Positions 55,218 to 64,000 of a stretch of DNA of 64,000 bases are shown here, in pieces. The translations under genes and the position numbers were made by a program. Below the pieces are notes generated by a model, which saw nothing but the letters and a program-made list of their open reading frames with translations, made no database searches and was not told the DNA's origin. Source of the stretch: Methanoregula sp. (lineage in GTDB: Archaea > Halobacteriota > Methanomicrobia > Methanomicrobiales > Methanospirillaceae); assembly GCA_028679075.1 (NCBI GenBank), contig JAJRCF010000015.1, positions 1 through 64,000 of the forward strand, read 5' to 3'. Position 1 is the stretch's first letter; each line of letters starts with the position of its first letter.

Positions 55218-56420
55218 TCAGTATCCTCCGGCAAGCAGTTTCATGACCGCGAACAGGAAATCCCCGAAGACAACGGCGGTGATGAACCCGGCCGTGATGG
55301 GGATGATGAACGGGACGGCATAGGATATCCAGACCGTGCCGGCTTTCTTATATATTGAGAGTTCATGCGTAAATTCTTCCGGGTGCTCCCGGAGGTCTTT
55401 GGTGTAGACCCGTCCCTCTGCCGCATACATCCGCCGGATCGAATCGAAGAACCCGATGAACCTGCGGCTGACGGTGCCGTCTTTCTCCTCGAAGTCCTCC
55501 ATAACAAAACCCCATTCCTTTTGGATCTCGTCGCCTTTGACGGGGAACCCGAAGAAGAGGTACATGGGCGGGGCACGGTTGCCGCGGAGGATATTGATGA
55601 GGAAGATCCCCACGGGTGCAACAAGGTTGAGCAGGAGGGCGTTGATCAACACCGAGAAGGCAAGGAACCCGAGCGGGGAGACACCAAGGAGAGGGGTGAA
55701 CGGGAAGGTGGGGATGCAGAACGCGATGAAGATGAGCGCCCATGCGTCCGCCCCCCCGAAGAGGTGCATCCTCCCGAAGGTGTAGAAGACTCCGCAGAAG
55801 ACCGAGAGGAGCAGGACCACGAGTGCCGGTGTGCCCCACCCGCCGGCGCTCATGAGCATCATGGTTGCGGCGATCACAAAGATCAGGACGATGAGGACAA
55901 AATACCACCGGCCCAGCATGTCGCTGACGTTAGGTTCACGCGCAGCCTGCGCCTGTTTCCCCTTCTTCTTTTGTCCCGGTGCCGGCCAGCCCCGGTATTC
56001 CATCCACGTGATGTAGCCGAAGATCCCGGCGAACATCGCGTACCAGGGAACGATCTGGACGGAGACTGCCGGGGCAAGGACAAACCATGACAGTGCGGGC
56101 AGGACAAGGACGGGAATAAAATACCAGAAGATCCGCGACTCTGCGTAATACCCGGTGAGACCGGGCGAGTCCTTCCGACCCCGGTTGTCAAGGTAGTCTG
56201 CATACAGGAAGCTTGCGACAAGGGCGAGATAACCGGTGACAAGGCTTAAGTTTGCCGTCATCTGCCAGAGGAGCACGGACGTGCAGGTAACTCCCACGGC
56301 AAGCATGGGGAGCCAGTGGATGAACGGCACGCGACGGTCCCGCAAATCCAGGTATGACGTATAGATCAGGGTGACGAGGACCGCGACCGCCGAGATCACC
56401 ATCGGGTAGAACAGTTCCAT
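55218..56420 (-). CDS. A24-family prepilin peptidase-like protein
   Basis: A 400-residue membrane protein. The aspartyl peptidase (A24) signature is present: [19 protein letters not shown] at ~16-34 with its Asp, and [16 protein letters not shown] near residue 232 with the GxGD-type motif here GGAD. Twelve or so hydrophobic stretches, with a ~75-residue soluble loop at residues ~310-385. It cleaves type IV pilin or archaellin leaders by family knowledge. Starts at 56420 or 56435 are both possible. Co-operonic with hisI. Confidence 0.82.
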   Translation of the reverse strand: MELFYPMVISAVAVLVTLIYTSYLDLRDRRVPFIHWLPMLAVGVTCTSVLLWQMTANLSLVTGYLALVASFLYADYLDNRGRKDSPGLTGYYAESRIFWYFIPVLVLPALSWFVLAPAVSVQIVPWYAMFAGIFGYITWMEYRGWPAPGQKKKGKQAQAAREPNVSDMLGRWYFVLIVLIFVIAATMMLMSAGGWGTPALVVLLLSVFCGVFYTFGRMHLFGGADAWALIFIAFCIPTFPFTPLLGVSPLGFLAFSVLINALLLNLVAPVGIFLINILRGNRAPPMYLFFGFPVKGDEIQKEWGFVMEDFEEKDGTVSRRFIGFFDSIRRMYAAEGRVYTKDLREHPEEFTHELSIYKKAGTVWISYAVPFIIPITAGFITAVVFGDFLFAVMKLLAGGY

Positions 56421-56579
56421 AATCCGGTATACCATCTTTTTCTTGGTGCACTTATGCATGACGATGAATATGGCGGCTCCTGGCAATCGCGTACCTATTT
56501 ATTGCCCGATACCGCATATTCCCCTGAGAAGACCCGCGGTCTGTTTAATTCCCCGGACAGGCCCGGCCGAGGACCGTTC

Positions 56580-57191
56580 ATGAAAATTCAGGAAATTATT
56601 GAGGCGATGCTCAGGGATGCCCGGGCGCTTGGGACGTTCACGCTCCCGGCCCTTTTGAGTACGGCCATGGAAGGTGGAAAGAGCGGCCTTGCCATTGTCC
56701 GGGAGCAGGACTCCCTCTCCTGCCTTGCCCTTGTGAAGGGTGAACCCGAAGGCGCGATCTTTTCTGATGAACACGGGGAACGGTTCGGGGACACTGCGGT
56801 CATGCTTATCGCGGGCAGGGAACAATTCGTGTTCTGGGAGGTACCGCAGGACATGGTCGAAGCGCTGGTGATGGGGTGCCGGATCTTCGAGAAGAACCGG
56901 TTGAAACAGGGCCTGGCACGGGACGTACCGGAGTTCGGCAGGAAGAGCGATGGCGTCGGCCACCTCACCGTCACCGTCATGCGGGGCCCGGCGCCGGAGA
57001 AAGGTATCCGCGTCTCCCTCCGGAAAGATGGCAAGATTGTTGGCAGCGATTTCACCGCGGGGGATGGCAGCGCCGGGTTCCGCATGATGCACGGGGATTA
57101 TGACTGCCTCGTGCAGGACCGGAGCCAGCAGGTCAGGACATTTGCGGTGCACTTCACGGAACCCGACCAGAAGATCCTTCTCAAACTTTAA
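56580..57191 (+). CDS. Two-domain protein: DUF2226-like N-terminus and CarboxypepD-reg-like C-terminus
   Basis: A 203-residue soluble protein. The N-terminal ~110 residues (GKSGLAIVREQDSLSCLALV, KGEPEGAIFSDEHG) have the same layout as the N-termini of the 60817 and 62044 products, which I think are DUF2226-like. The C-terminal ~75 residues (LTVTVMRGPAPEKGIRVSL...GDYDCLVQDRSQ) resemble a carboxypeptidase-regulatory or Ig-like beta sandwich. ATG 56580 is chosen; the longer ATG at 56454 has no support. Divergent from the A24 peptidase gene. Confidence 0.65.
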   Translation: MKIQEIIEAMLRDARALGTFTLPALLSTAMEGGKSGLAIVREQDSLSCLALVKGEPEGAIFSDEHGERFGDTAVMLIAGREQFVFWEVPQDMVEALVMGCRIFEKNRLKQGLARDVPEFGRKSDGVGHLTVTVMRGPAPEKGIRVSLRKDGKIVGSDFTAGDGSAGFRMMHGDYDCLVQDRSQQVRTFAVHFTEPDQKILLKL

Positions 57192-57292
57192 TATTGTGTA
57201 AATTTTTTATTAAAATTGCGGCGAATCCGGGCTTTTTCCTCGTGCCAAAACGGCCGAAATCCTTTAATTGCATAGAAACAGTACTCTGCTCC

Positions 57293-58405
57293 ATGAAGAT
57301 TGGGCGTGAAGATTTCGAGGCGCTTATCAAGGGAGAAAAGACCATCGCCCCCTATATCGAGCTCGACTGCCTTGCCGGCTCGTACTCGGTTTTTGGAGTC
57401 AGGACCGCAGGAAACCCGAACTATCTCATACGGGCCATATACGAGATGTACGAGGCAAACCTCAACAGGAAACTTGCCGTAAAGGCAGTCCGCAAGCTCT
57501 TCCGTTCCGTGGGCCAGGGATCGGTGGGCCTGAATAATCTTTTGAAGAAACTCGGCATGGACTTATCGCCATCGGAGTTCCTGGTGCTCGTGTTCCGGCT
57601 CCAGCACCAGCAGGGATGGGGCGCCCCGTTCGAGCTTGTCGAGGCAGGGGAGAAGCGGATCGTGCTCCGCACAAAACATACCTTCGAGTCCGAGGTGCTC
57701 AAAGACTGGAACATGCCGGTCTGCGGTATCCACCAGGGATGGATTGAAGGCGTGCTCAAGGCGGTCACCGGCAAGACCTGGTTCTGCATTGAGAAGACCT
57801 GCCATGCAAAAGGCGATGAGTACTGCGAATTTGTCTGTGACCAGGTCGAACCGAGCTGGAAGTTCAAGGCGGAAGCCGTGGTGAAGGGAGAATCAGCCAT
57901 AACCGAGTTCATCGAGCACAAGCCGCTCGAGGGCAAGATCCAGCTGATCGATGAGCCGGTGGTCATGATGCCCCGGTTCATCTTCACGTCCATGACCACG
58001 TCCCTGAAAAAGACGATGGGCGAGGCCCCGGCAAGCGGTGTCAACTACCGTGCCTACATGGACATGGGTAAGGAGAATGTGGAGCACTACAAGAAGATGG
58101 GGATCACGAACCCCAGGACCCTCTCCGACATGGCCTTTACCTTCTATTCCCAGATGGGGTGGTTCAATGTGATCAGGGAGGAGTGGGACGAGAAGACCAA
58201 GACCAAGACGATCACGCTCTCCCATACCGTGGAGTCGGAGTCGTTTGGCAGCACGGGAAAGAATGTCTGCTTCTGCACGGCCGGTCTCCTCGCGGGTATC
58301 ATCGAGGGGGCCTTTGGGATCCGGGTGCAGGCAAAAGAGATCAAGTGCAAGTCAAAAGGCGACGAGCACTGCGTCTTCACGATCACCAACAAACCGTCGT
58401 CATAA
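57293..58405 (+). CDS. Protein with two V4R (4-vinyl reductase) domains
   Basis: A 370-residue soluble protein with two V4R domains, around residues ~115-200 and ~285-365. Each has the ending C.(A/S)KGDE(Y/H)C.F: CHAKGDEYCEFVCD and CKSKGDEHCVFTIT. V4R domains bind small hydrophobic molecules or haem-related ligands. An N-terminal ~100-residue helical region (EANLNRKLAVKAVRKLFRS) resembles a heterodimerisation domain. It sits between the DUF2226-like and response-regulator genes and may be a sensor input for them. Confidence 0.88.
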   Translation: MKIGREDFEALIKGEKTIAPYIELDCLAGSYSVFGVRTAGNPNYLIRAIYEMYEANLNRKLAVKAVRKLFRSVGQGSVGLNNLLKKLGMDLSPSEFLVLVFRLQHQQGWGAPFELVEAGEKRIVLRTKHTFESEVLKDWNMPVCGIHQGWIEGVLKAVTGKTWFCIEKTCHAKGDEYCEFVCDQVEPSWKFKAEAVVKGESAITEFIEHKPLEGKIQLIDEPVVMMPRFIFTSMTTSLKKTMGEAPASGVNYRAYMDMGKENVEHYKKMGITNPRTLSDMAFTFYSQMGWFNVIREEWDEKTKTKTITLSHTVESESFGSTGKNVCFCTAGLLAGIIEGAFGIRVQAKEIKCKSKGDEHCVFTITNKPSS

Positions 58406-58485
58406 CGTATAAATCACCCAATTTGAATCAATTTTTATAAATAACATCTCGACTAAACTTGAATGAATTATATCTCGTGCTTTCT

Positions 58486-59280
58486 ATGGCCGCATCACCA
58501 CGCATCATGATCGTAGAGGATGATGAGATCATCTGCAACCTCATCACGACCCTGCTTGAACGGAAGGGGTACGTTATTGCCGGGCAGACCGGCTCCGGTG
58601 AGGAGGCCATCATGATGGCGGCGGATCTGGAACCCGATCTTGTCCTGATGGATATCGGCCTGTACGGGAAGATGGATGGTGTGGCGTCGGCCCGGTTCAT
58701 CTTCCAGCTCTTCCACATCCCTATTGTCTTTTTAACCGCCCACTGCGACGACTCCCTGATCGAACGGGCAAAAACCGCCCAGCCCCTCGGGTATATCCTC
58801 AAGCCGTTCACGGATAAGGACCTCACCTCGAATGTCGAGCTTGCCATCTACAACCACGGCGTCCGGAAGAAATTCCTCGACATCTGCCCGATCGGCGAAC
58901 CGAAGAAGATCCTGGCGCTCCGCGACCTTGTCATGGCACTTGACTTCGATGGCAACATTGTGTTTTTCAACCCGTATGCAACAAAGATGCTGGAACTCAC
59001 CGAAGACGAGATCCTGATGCACCCCTGGCATGACGTGATGAAGCTCATCAACACCCAGACAAAGAGGGAGATCCCGGACCCGGTTCCGGAGATCATCCGG
59101 GACAAGCTGGTCATCAAGCATGAATTCAATACTTCCCTGATCACAACGTCCGGCGAGATCAAATCCGTGAGTGTCGCGGTGCGTCCCATCAAGGACGACA
59201 AGCTCGAACTGGTCGGTGTCTTCATGTTTATCCATGAAAACGCCCCCGGCCAGATCAAGATAACGCCCTTAAAGAAGTGA
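58486..59280 (+). CDS. Response regulator receiver + PAS domain protein
   Basis: A 264-residue cytoplasmic protein. Residues ~1-125 form a receiver domain with IVEDDEII (acidic pair), VLMDIGL (phosphorylated Asp), VFLTAH and LKPF (Lys). Residues ~150-260 form a PAS domain (VMALDFDGNIVFFNPYATKM, GVFMFIHE). No output DNA-binding domain. The MinD/roadblock module follows on the opposite strand. Its cognate histidine kinase is not in the window. Confidence 0.9.
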   Translation: MAASPRIMIVEDDEIICNLITTLLERKGYVIAGQTGSGEEAIMMAADLEPDLVLMDIGLYGKMDGVASARFIFQLFHIPIVFLTAHCDDSLIERAKTAQPLGYILKPFTDKDLTSNVELAIYNHGVRKKFLDICPIGEPKKILALRDLVMALDFDGNIVFFNPYATKMLELTEDEILMHPWHDVMKLINTQTKREIPDPVPEIIRDKLVIKHEFNTSLITTSGEIKSVSVAVRPIKDDKLELVGVFMFIHENAPGQIKITPLKK

Positions 59281-59318
59281 ATGTACACGCGGTGAACGCA
59301 ACAAGTGTTACCTGCACT

Positions 59319-59340
59319 AAACCTGTCCGGGCACAGGTTT
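59319..59340. terminator. Hairpin between convergent genes
   Basis: AAACCTGT-CCGGGC-ACAGGTTT is an 8-bp perfect stem-loop centred between two convergent stops (59280 and 59343). It may end transcription from one or both sides. Confidence 0.45.
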
Positions 59341-59342
59341 GA

Positions 59343-60137
59343 TCAGTTCCCGGTCTTCTTCTTAAACAGCACCCGTGAGAACCGGTCGATGAACCCTTCC
59401 CTGACTGCCTGTGCCTTCTCCTCGGTATAAGCAACGCCGGCCAGGTCGGACGCGATCCGTTTTATCGCCTTGGATGCCGGGGATGCCGGGAACTTGATCA
59501 CGATCGGGGTCTTGGCGGATGATGCACGCCGGATATTCGCGTCTTCCGGGATGATGCCGATCACGGTAACCCCGAGGACCTTCTCCATCTTTTTGGTGAT
59601 GACATCCGTCTTCTCCTGGTCGACACGGTTGATGATGCAGCCAAGGACATGCCCGCCAACAACTTCGGTGAGGATCTTGGTCTTGAGGGCATCGACAATG
59701 GAGGAGAGTTCCGGGTTGACCACGAGGATCACTTCGTCGGCAACGGCGAGGGGCACGACACCGTCCTTGCTGATACCGGCCGGGGCATCGATTAAGAGGA
59801 ATTCGCAGTGCTTGACCAGCTCGCCCATGACATCCCGGATCTTATCCGGGTCTGCCTGCTGGAATCCCTGGAGGGAGATGCCGCTCGGGATCACCTTGAG
59901 GCCGCCCGGCCCGTTATAGATCGCGTCGTTGATCGTTGCGGTCCCTGCTAACACTTCATGCAGGGTGACCGGTACATCCTGCAGACCAAGGAGGAGGCCG
60001 ACATTGGCCATGCCGATGTCAGCATCCATGAGATAGGTCTCTTTCCCGAGCTGGGCCAGCATCGTCCCCAGGTTGACGGAAACTGTTGTTTTTCCTGTAC
60101 CGCCTTTACCGGAAGCGATTGTATAAACCTTGACCAT
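59343..60137 (-). CDS. MinD/ParA-family P-loop ATPase
   Basis: A 264-residue ATPase with the deviant Walker A motif ASGKGGTGKTT at residues 8-18, switch DADIGMANVG (~38) and Walker B LLIDAPAG (~115). This is a MinD-family protein; archaeal members position pili, archaella or chemosensory arrays rather than only the division site. The C-terminal part FIDRFSRVLFKKK may form a membrane-targeting helix. It heads the genes towards the roadblock proteins, although on the opposite strand to the ATPase at 62994. Confidence 0.9.
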   Translation of the reverse strand: MVKVYTIASGKGGTGKTTVSVNLGTMLAQLGKETYLMDADIGMANVGLLLGLQDVPVTLHEVLAGTATINDAIYNGPGGLKVIPSGISLQGFQQADPDKIRDVMGELVKHCEFLLIDAPAGISKDGVVPLAVADEVILVVNPELSSIVDALKTKILTEVVGGHVLGCIINRVDQEKTDVITKKMEKVLGVTVIGIIPEDANIRRASSAKTPIVIKFPASPASKAIKRIASDLAGVAYTEEKAQAVREGFIDRFSRVLFKKKTGN

Positions 60138-60208
60138 AAGGGGACCTGTTGTCGGGAGTATTGGCGGTAACCGGCGTTACGGGTTACCGGAGCCTTCGTA
60201 TATTCGTG

Positions 60209-60793
60209 TTATATCCACCAGTTTAAAATCTCTTGGGTGTCCTGCTCGATCATACGGCGGACGTCAGCGGGTATCCGGAGGTTGGTCCGGATGATCCCGA
60301 TGAGGTCCGATCCCTTATGGGTGAACCCGAACAGGGTGACCCCGGGGATAATTGCATCAGGGTCGGCTCCGTATTGTCCTCCAAAATGTGCTGCATCCTC
60401 CTGTGCGGATTTCCCTCCGCTCGATGCAAAGACAAGCCCGTCGGATGTGGCGATCGTGAACTGGTCGAGCGAGTACTTGTCCACGAGTGCCCGGAGGCTT
60501 CCGGAGATGTCCGTCATCCCCTCGACAACACCGGTGGTCTTCGTCCGGGGAAATTCGCCTGGTTTCCGGGCCGGATGGGGTATGGCCTTTTTGAGAACCG
60601 GGGAGACGGGTTTTGCATCCGGCTGGTAGGCGAGGTGCTGCGGGTATGATGACGGACTCTTTTCAGTAACCGGGCGGGTCTTCGTCCGCCGGGTCCGGGT
60701 AAGGTAGAATGCCGCGGCGGTTGCAACCGCGAGTGCCACAACAACTCCGATAACCAGAAGGGGGTCGGGGGCAGGAACTATATCGGGAATAAT
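60209..60793 (-). CDS. N-terminal membrane-helix + roadblock/LC7-like protein with probable ATT start
   Basis: A 194-residue protein. The roadblock/LC7-like domain is residues ~95-190 (DISGSLRALVDKYSLDQFTI, LVFASSGGKSAQED, LIGIIRTN). An N-terminal membrane helix is encoded (PDPLLVIGVVVALAVATAAA). There is no ATG in frame; the first GTG (60739) would cut that helix in half. An ATT at 60793 lies 7 bases after AAGGAG (60806-60801) and gives a complete helix. This is an unusual start codon; a non-canonical initiation or a wrong base are the alternatives. Membrane-anchored roadblock scaffold by inference. Confidence 0.72.
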   Translation of the reverse strand: MIPDIVPAPDPLLVIGVVVALAVATAAAFYLTRTRRTKTRPVTEKSPSSYPQHLAYQPDAKPVSPVLKKAIPHPARKPGEFPRTKTTGVVEGMTDISGSLRALVDKYSLDQFTIATSDGLVFASSGGKSAQEDAAHFGGQYGADPDAIIPGVTLFGFTHKGSDLIGIIRTNLRIPADVRRMIEQDTQEILNWWI

Positions 60794-60816
60794 CGGTCCT
60801 CTCCTTTTATGGATAC

Positions 60817-61422
60817 TCAGCGTTCCATGAGGTGCTCAAGGTTGAGCTGTTTTACCAGGGTCTTGCAATCGCTGCGGATACGGGCTGTCACGTGATCAAG
60901 GTCCATGGTGTCCAGTGCATCGAGGTCGCTCTCGATCGTCTCCTCTCCGGTGACTGGTGGCGGCTCCGCCACTACGCGGGGAGCGGCTGGCGACGTGAGT
61001 GCCTTGTGCCGGATCGCGGGAACCGGCGACACAGCCGTTATCACCGGGCGTTTTGGGGCCGGACTGGCCGGTGCAACAGGGGAAGCAGCCGGGTGTGCCA
61101 CCGGGGCTTTTTCTCCTTTCACGATCCTGCATGCGGGATTGAACTCAAGGGAGAGCTTGACCTGGGTCTCGTCCAGTGTGGAGAGGATGACATCGAAAGG
61201 CTCTCCTTCGGATTTCTTCATCTCATTCCAGCCGGCATCCCCGGGTTCTCCCCGGAACTTGGCGAGGATGCATGCCCCCTCCCGGAAGACAAATGTTCCC
61301 GTTGCAGGCCCGGCAAAGATACTGCAGGTACCGGTAAACCGTGTCTGTTCGAGTTCAGAAAGGACACCTCCGATAGTCGCCTTTTTTCGGATTTCCCGGA
61401 ATGTGCCCCGCGGGAGCTGCAT
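60817..61422 (-). CDS. DUF2226-like protein
   Basis: A 201-residue soluble protein. Residues ~1-95 (MQLPRGTFREIRKKATIGGV, FREGACILAKFRGEPGDAG) form a domain I would assign to DUF2226. A Pro/Ala-rich linker (~105-160) and an acidic/helical end (HVTARIRSDCKTLVKQLNLE) follow. Its N-terminus resembles those of the 56580 and 62044 products. It lies 24 bases before the roadblock gene 60209 in the same direction, so operon partners are likely. Confidence 0.72.
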   Translation of the reverse strand: MQLPRGTFREIRKKATIGGVLSELEQTRFTGTCSIFAGPATGTFVFREGACILAKFRGEPGDAGWNEMKKSEGEPFDVILSTLDETQVKLSLEFNPACRIVKGEKAPVAHPAASPVAPASPAPKRPVITAVSPVPAIRHKALTSPAAPRVVAEPPPVTGEETIESDLDALDTMDLDHVTARIRSDCKTLVKQLNLEHLMER

Positions 61423-61679
61423 GATGAGTAGTGTTACGATATCCTGCTATTTAGTTTCTTTTTGTTCCACTCACCGACGATGGGAAAGAACAACCGGCCA
61501 GGTATCCGGCGCGTTCCGGTTATGATTTCCGAAAACCGCGTGCAGAATGCCCTCTGGACCGGAACTGGTGCAGGTTTACGCGTATTTTACCGCCCCCGCC
61601 ACGCTATTTGGCGAAATTCAAAGACCAATCTTTTAATAGGAAAAAAGCAAGAAAGATCCATTTATATTCAGGTGCAGGT

Positions 61680-62027
61680 ATGCTGAAGCCATTGCTGGAA
61701 GAATTTCTCAAGGTGGAAGGAGTATCAGCTGCGGTGGTCGTGGGACGGGATGGATTTGTCATCGAGAGTGCGGTCTCGGGAAAAGTGGATATCGAGGCCC
61801 TTGGGGCCATGGCTTCAACCGGCCTCGGTACTTCCGAAGCAATGGGCTCTACCCTCGGTAAAGGAGAACTCTCCCAGATGCTCGTGGAGCTGGAGAAAGG
61901 CCCGATCTTACTCTCCCCGCTATCCGCTGACGAACTGATTGCGATTGTCGCAGACACCACCGCAAACGTCGGAAGGATCCGGTATGAACTGAAGAAGAAT
62001 AAAGAGCGGATCGTTGCTGCACTCTGA
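61680..62027 (+). CDS. Roadblock/LC7-domain protein
   Basis: A 115-residue stand-alone roadblock/LC7 protein. MLKPLLEEFLKVEGVSAAVV, VGRDGFVIESA and the C-terminal PLSADELIAIVADTTANVG give the typical alpha/beta roadblock order. These small proteins bind small GTPases or act as adaptors in cell polarity and motility. ATG 61680 is chosen over 61608. It overlaps no other gene and precedes the 62044 gene by 16 bases, so co-transcription is expected. Confidence 0.88.
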   Translation: MLKPLLEEFLKVEGVSAAVVVGRDGFVIESAVSGKVDIEALGAMASTGLGTSEAMGSTLGKGELSQMLVELEKGPILLSPLSADELIAIVADTTANVGRIRYELKKNKERIVAAL

Positions 62028-62043
62028 TCACCTTCACCATTTT

Positions 62044-62805
62044 ATGAAATTTCCCAAAGGAACCAATGGAGGCACCATTTCCAACCCCCAGGACGAGGGT
62101 GTTGCCCGGGAACTGATGTCCTTTGTCGGTGCAATCGAGATCGAGACCGGTTCCGGGCATGGGTTTATGCTGGCCGATCGGGGAACGCTGATCGCGGCCT
62201 ATTTCCGCTCGGAGCAGGGGGAGTTCAAGGCACATGAGGCCCTCTCGCAGATGACGGCTGACACGGAAGGGAATGATGAGCAGTGCTTCAGCCTGCGGAT
62301 CTATACTCCTGCAGAATTTTCCCAGGCGGTCCGGATCTCGGAGGCGGAACACCTGCTCCTTGCCGGGGAGGGACCGGCTCCGGAGCCGGGTGAGGATGAA
62401 CCGGGTATATCCGGATCAGCACCCTCCGGAACACCGGAAGAAACCGGCCCTGTACCTCTTGCGTCCCCGCGGCTGCTTGATGAAGCCCGTCTCCGGAAGA
62501 TCATGAACCAGCCCGGCGTGATTGCCGTGTCTGCCTTCTTCGAAGGATTCCCGGTCCAGTCCCTTGGGGACGAGGATTTCGAGCACGTGGCCGCATCAGC
62601 AGAGGATTTCATGCGGGCCGGAACAAAGATTGCCCGGGAGATGAAGATCGGGGACCTTGACCAGATGATCCTTGAGACGGCAGAGAACAAGTTCATCATC
62701 GCACCCTGTGGCGATCTCTATCTCTGCATATTTACCACGGCAGAAGCCCAGCTCGGTCTTATCCGGGTGGTACTCAGGAGCATCCAGAAAGAGATCAACG
62801 GTTAG
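62044..62805 (+). CDS. DUF2226-like + roadblock-like fusion
   Basis: A 253-residue soluble protein. Residues ~1-100 resemble the DUF2226-like domain (MKFPKGTNGGTIS, GFMLADRGTLIAAYF); an acidic, Pro-rich linker (~120-155) leads to a roadblock-like C-terminal domain (~165-250: RKIMNQPGVIAVSAFFEGF, DLYLCIFTTAEAQLGLIRVV). It combines in one chain the domains of two neighbours. ATG 62044 is the start that fits. Confidence 0.75.
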   Translation: MKFPKGTNGGTISNPQDEGVARELMSFVGAIEIETGSGHGFMLADRGTLIAAYFRSEQGEFKAHEALSQMTADTEGNDEQCFSLRIYTPAEFSQAVRISEAEHLLLAGEGPAPEPGEDEPGISGSAPSGTPEETGPVPLASPRLLDEARLRKIMNQPGVIAVSAFFEGFPVQSLGDEDFEHVAASAEDFMRAGTKIAREMKIGDLDQMILETAENKFIIAPCGDLYLCIFTTAEAQLGLIRVVLRSIQKEING

Positions 62806-62993
62806 CGGAGGAGATATGATTCACTCACTTGACAGGACCGGTTGCGTGTGGCGGACGGGTGACCCGGATATCTGCAGGCTTTCCTGTCAAGAGAGTACAT
62901 ATACTCAGAGGCAGAGTATTTTTTATCCGGCCGGAACAGTAAAAACCAGCGTGCCTGCAGGGCGCTCTGTACTTCAATGGGGAGAGATCCAGA

Positions 62994-64000
62994 ATGGGTA
63001 ACGAAGAGGAAGATTCGTTTGACGATGTGAATTCGCTCACGGAGATGATCGGGGGGAAGAAAAAAACAGTCCCCTCAAATGGCCAGAAAAACAGTCCGGG
63101 TTCACCGGCAGCTCCTGTGCTTCCGGAACAGCCGGCCAAATCCCCTTCCGGTGGAGGGGATTTCTCCCAGCTCATGAAAAAACTGGGCATGGCAAAACGC
63201 AAGGATGCCGCATCTGCATCAGCCCCGGACTCTCCCACAACTCCCCCCGCACCAGCTGATCCAGTACCTGCGCCCAGACATGCGCCGGAACCTGAGCCTG
63301 CCAGCTCCGCGATCTCGAGTCTCGATGACCTGCTTGAGGATGAATCCCCGGAGCCTGTTACTCCCCCTGCTGAGGAAGAACCCAGGCCCGCCATCGAGAT
63401 TATTGAAGAAGACACACGGCCATCCATCAGGAAAGGATTGCCGGCAAAAAAGGCCAAGATCCTCCCTGAACAAAAATCTCCCGCTGCACCGGGGACGGAC
63501 GAGGATGAGAAGATCATCACTGTCGACCAGATCTCCGACATATCCGGCCTGATCCTCCCCAAGGGGGCAACATTCCAGGTTGACGAAATCAACCTGCACG
63601 GCCGTGTCAATGCATTCGAAGGCACGGGTATCGGTACCCTCCCTGATGAGTTTGCCGAGATCTGGAAGAAGGAATTCTCAAAAGCCGGCTTCAAGGACCT
63701 CGACCTCGGTGATGCAGTAATCGCGGAGAAGGAAAAAGCCCTGCCTGCTGCAAAAAAATTCAGCATCTCCGGCCTGTTTGCGGCGATCCGCACCGAAGAA
63801 GAGGAGTACGATGCAAAGAAACACGGGCCGCTTGTCGACCTTTCTTTCAGCCCGAAGTCGGGAGTCGAAGAGATGGAGATGTACCCGGTCAACGAACCGT
63901 ATGCCTACATACGGATCATCTACGACCACTCCACTCACGAATACACCTACCAGGTGCTTGAACCGGTACTCACGGAACCGGAAAAGGACCTCTTAAAAGA
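62994..64000 (+). CDS. Type II/IV secretion system ATPase (N-terminal part, runs off the window)
   Basis: The first ~335 residues of a larger protein whose C-terminus lies beyond base 64000. A long acidic, Pro-rich N-terminus (~1-170) is followed by a region (ISGLILPKGATFQVDEI, SGVEEMEMYPVNEPYAYIRI) typical of the domain preceding the ATPase core in archaeal GspE/FlaI-type proteins. Walker motifs lie outside the window. ATG 62994 follows GGAGAGA. Next to roadblock and MinD genes, it suggests a pilus or archaellum assembly system. Confidence 0.72.
   Translation, partial: MGNEEEDSFDDVNSLTEMIGGKKKTVPSNGQKNSPGSPAAPVLPEQPAKSPSGGGDFSQLMKKLGMAKRKDAASASAPDSPTTPPAPADPVPAPRHAPEPEPASSAISSLDDLLEDESPEPVTPPAEEEPRPAIEIIEEDTRPSIRKGLPAKKAKILPEQKSPAAPGTDEDEKIITVDQISDISGLILPKGATFQVDEINLHGRVNAFEGTGIGTLPDEFAEIWKKEFSKAGFKDLDLGDAVIAEKEKALPAAKKFSISGLFAAIRTEEEEYDAKKHGPLVDLSFSPKSGVEEMEMYPVNEPYAYIRIIYDHSTHEYTYQVLEPVLTEPEKDLLK

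Overview
The window is archaeal chromosome, most likely from a euryarchaeal methanogen of the Methanomicrobiales type (Methanoregula-like). The reasons are a split RNA polymerase largest subunit (A' and A''), L30e and archaeal NusA, an archaeal LeuRS, a PIN-KH secretion-type ATPase, a PAC2-family protein, V4R and roadblock proteins, and very many secreted IPT/TIG, PEGA, PKD and beta-propeller proteins. The genus is inference; no methanogenesis gene lies in the window. Most of it is moderately GC-rich, with one sharply AT-rich island at 26.87-29.70 kb.

Layout. 0-3.3 kb: end of the RNA polymerase operon (rpoA1 partial, rpoA2, rpl30e, nusA). 3.3-5 kb: two membrane proteins and tRNA-Arg(UCU). 5.2-21.1 kb: a surface-protein region (two IPT+PEGA paralogues, beta-propeller, PKD, a small beta-sandwich pair around a DUF916-like protein, an ice-binding-like/PKD protein, four-IPT and beta-helix proteins), interrupted by a conserved housekeeping trio at 7.6-9.2 kb. 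21.2-26.5 kb: MarR/GbsR-like regulator, leuS and the PIN/KH ATPase. 26.87-29.67 kb: an AT-rich, tightly overlapping four-gene operon of unknown function whose three soluble products appear to share one C-terminal module. 29.8-44.3 kb: an accessory region with a frameshifted membrane gene, PQQ-like, caspase-like-fold and RCC1 secreted proteins, a HEPN/MNT toxin-antitoxin pair, a PAS regulator, mini-proteins, and unusually repeat-rich intergenic DNA. 44.5-58.4 kb: MFS transporter, PKD protein, CBS-pyrophosphatase, lipoproteins, zinc-finger and membrane proteins, hisI with an A24 prepilin-type peptidase, and a V4R protein. 58.5-64 kb: response regulator with PAS, then MinD-like ATPase, roadblock/LC7 proteins, DUF2226-like proteins and the start of a type II/IV secretion ATPase. 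This last group looks like a regulatory and assembly module for a pilus or archaellum-like machine.

The most unusual signals are: (1) the AT-rich four-gene operon; (2) arrays of mini-hairpins at 26.7, 37.3 and 39.4 kb whose stems differ but stay complementary; (3) a second hairpin cluster with A/T-rich loops at 38.35-38.65 kb; (4) a dispersed intergenic repeat and a short motif (TTTTCACTCATCGC-like) that recurs six times; (5) perfect palindromes next to regulator genes at 21.05 and 41.35 kb. All functions below are read from sequence by eye; no database search was run.
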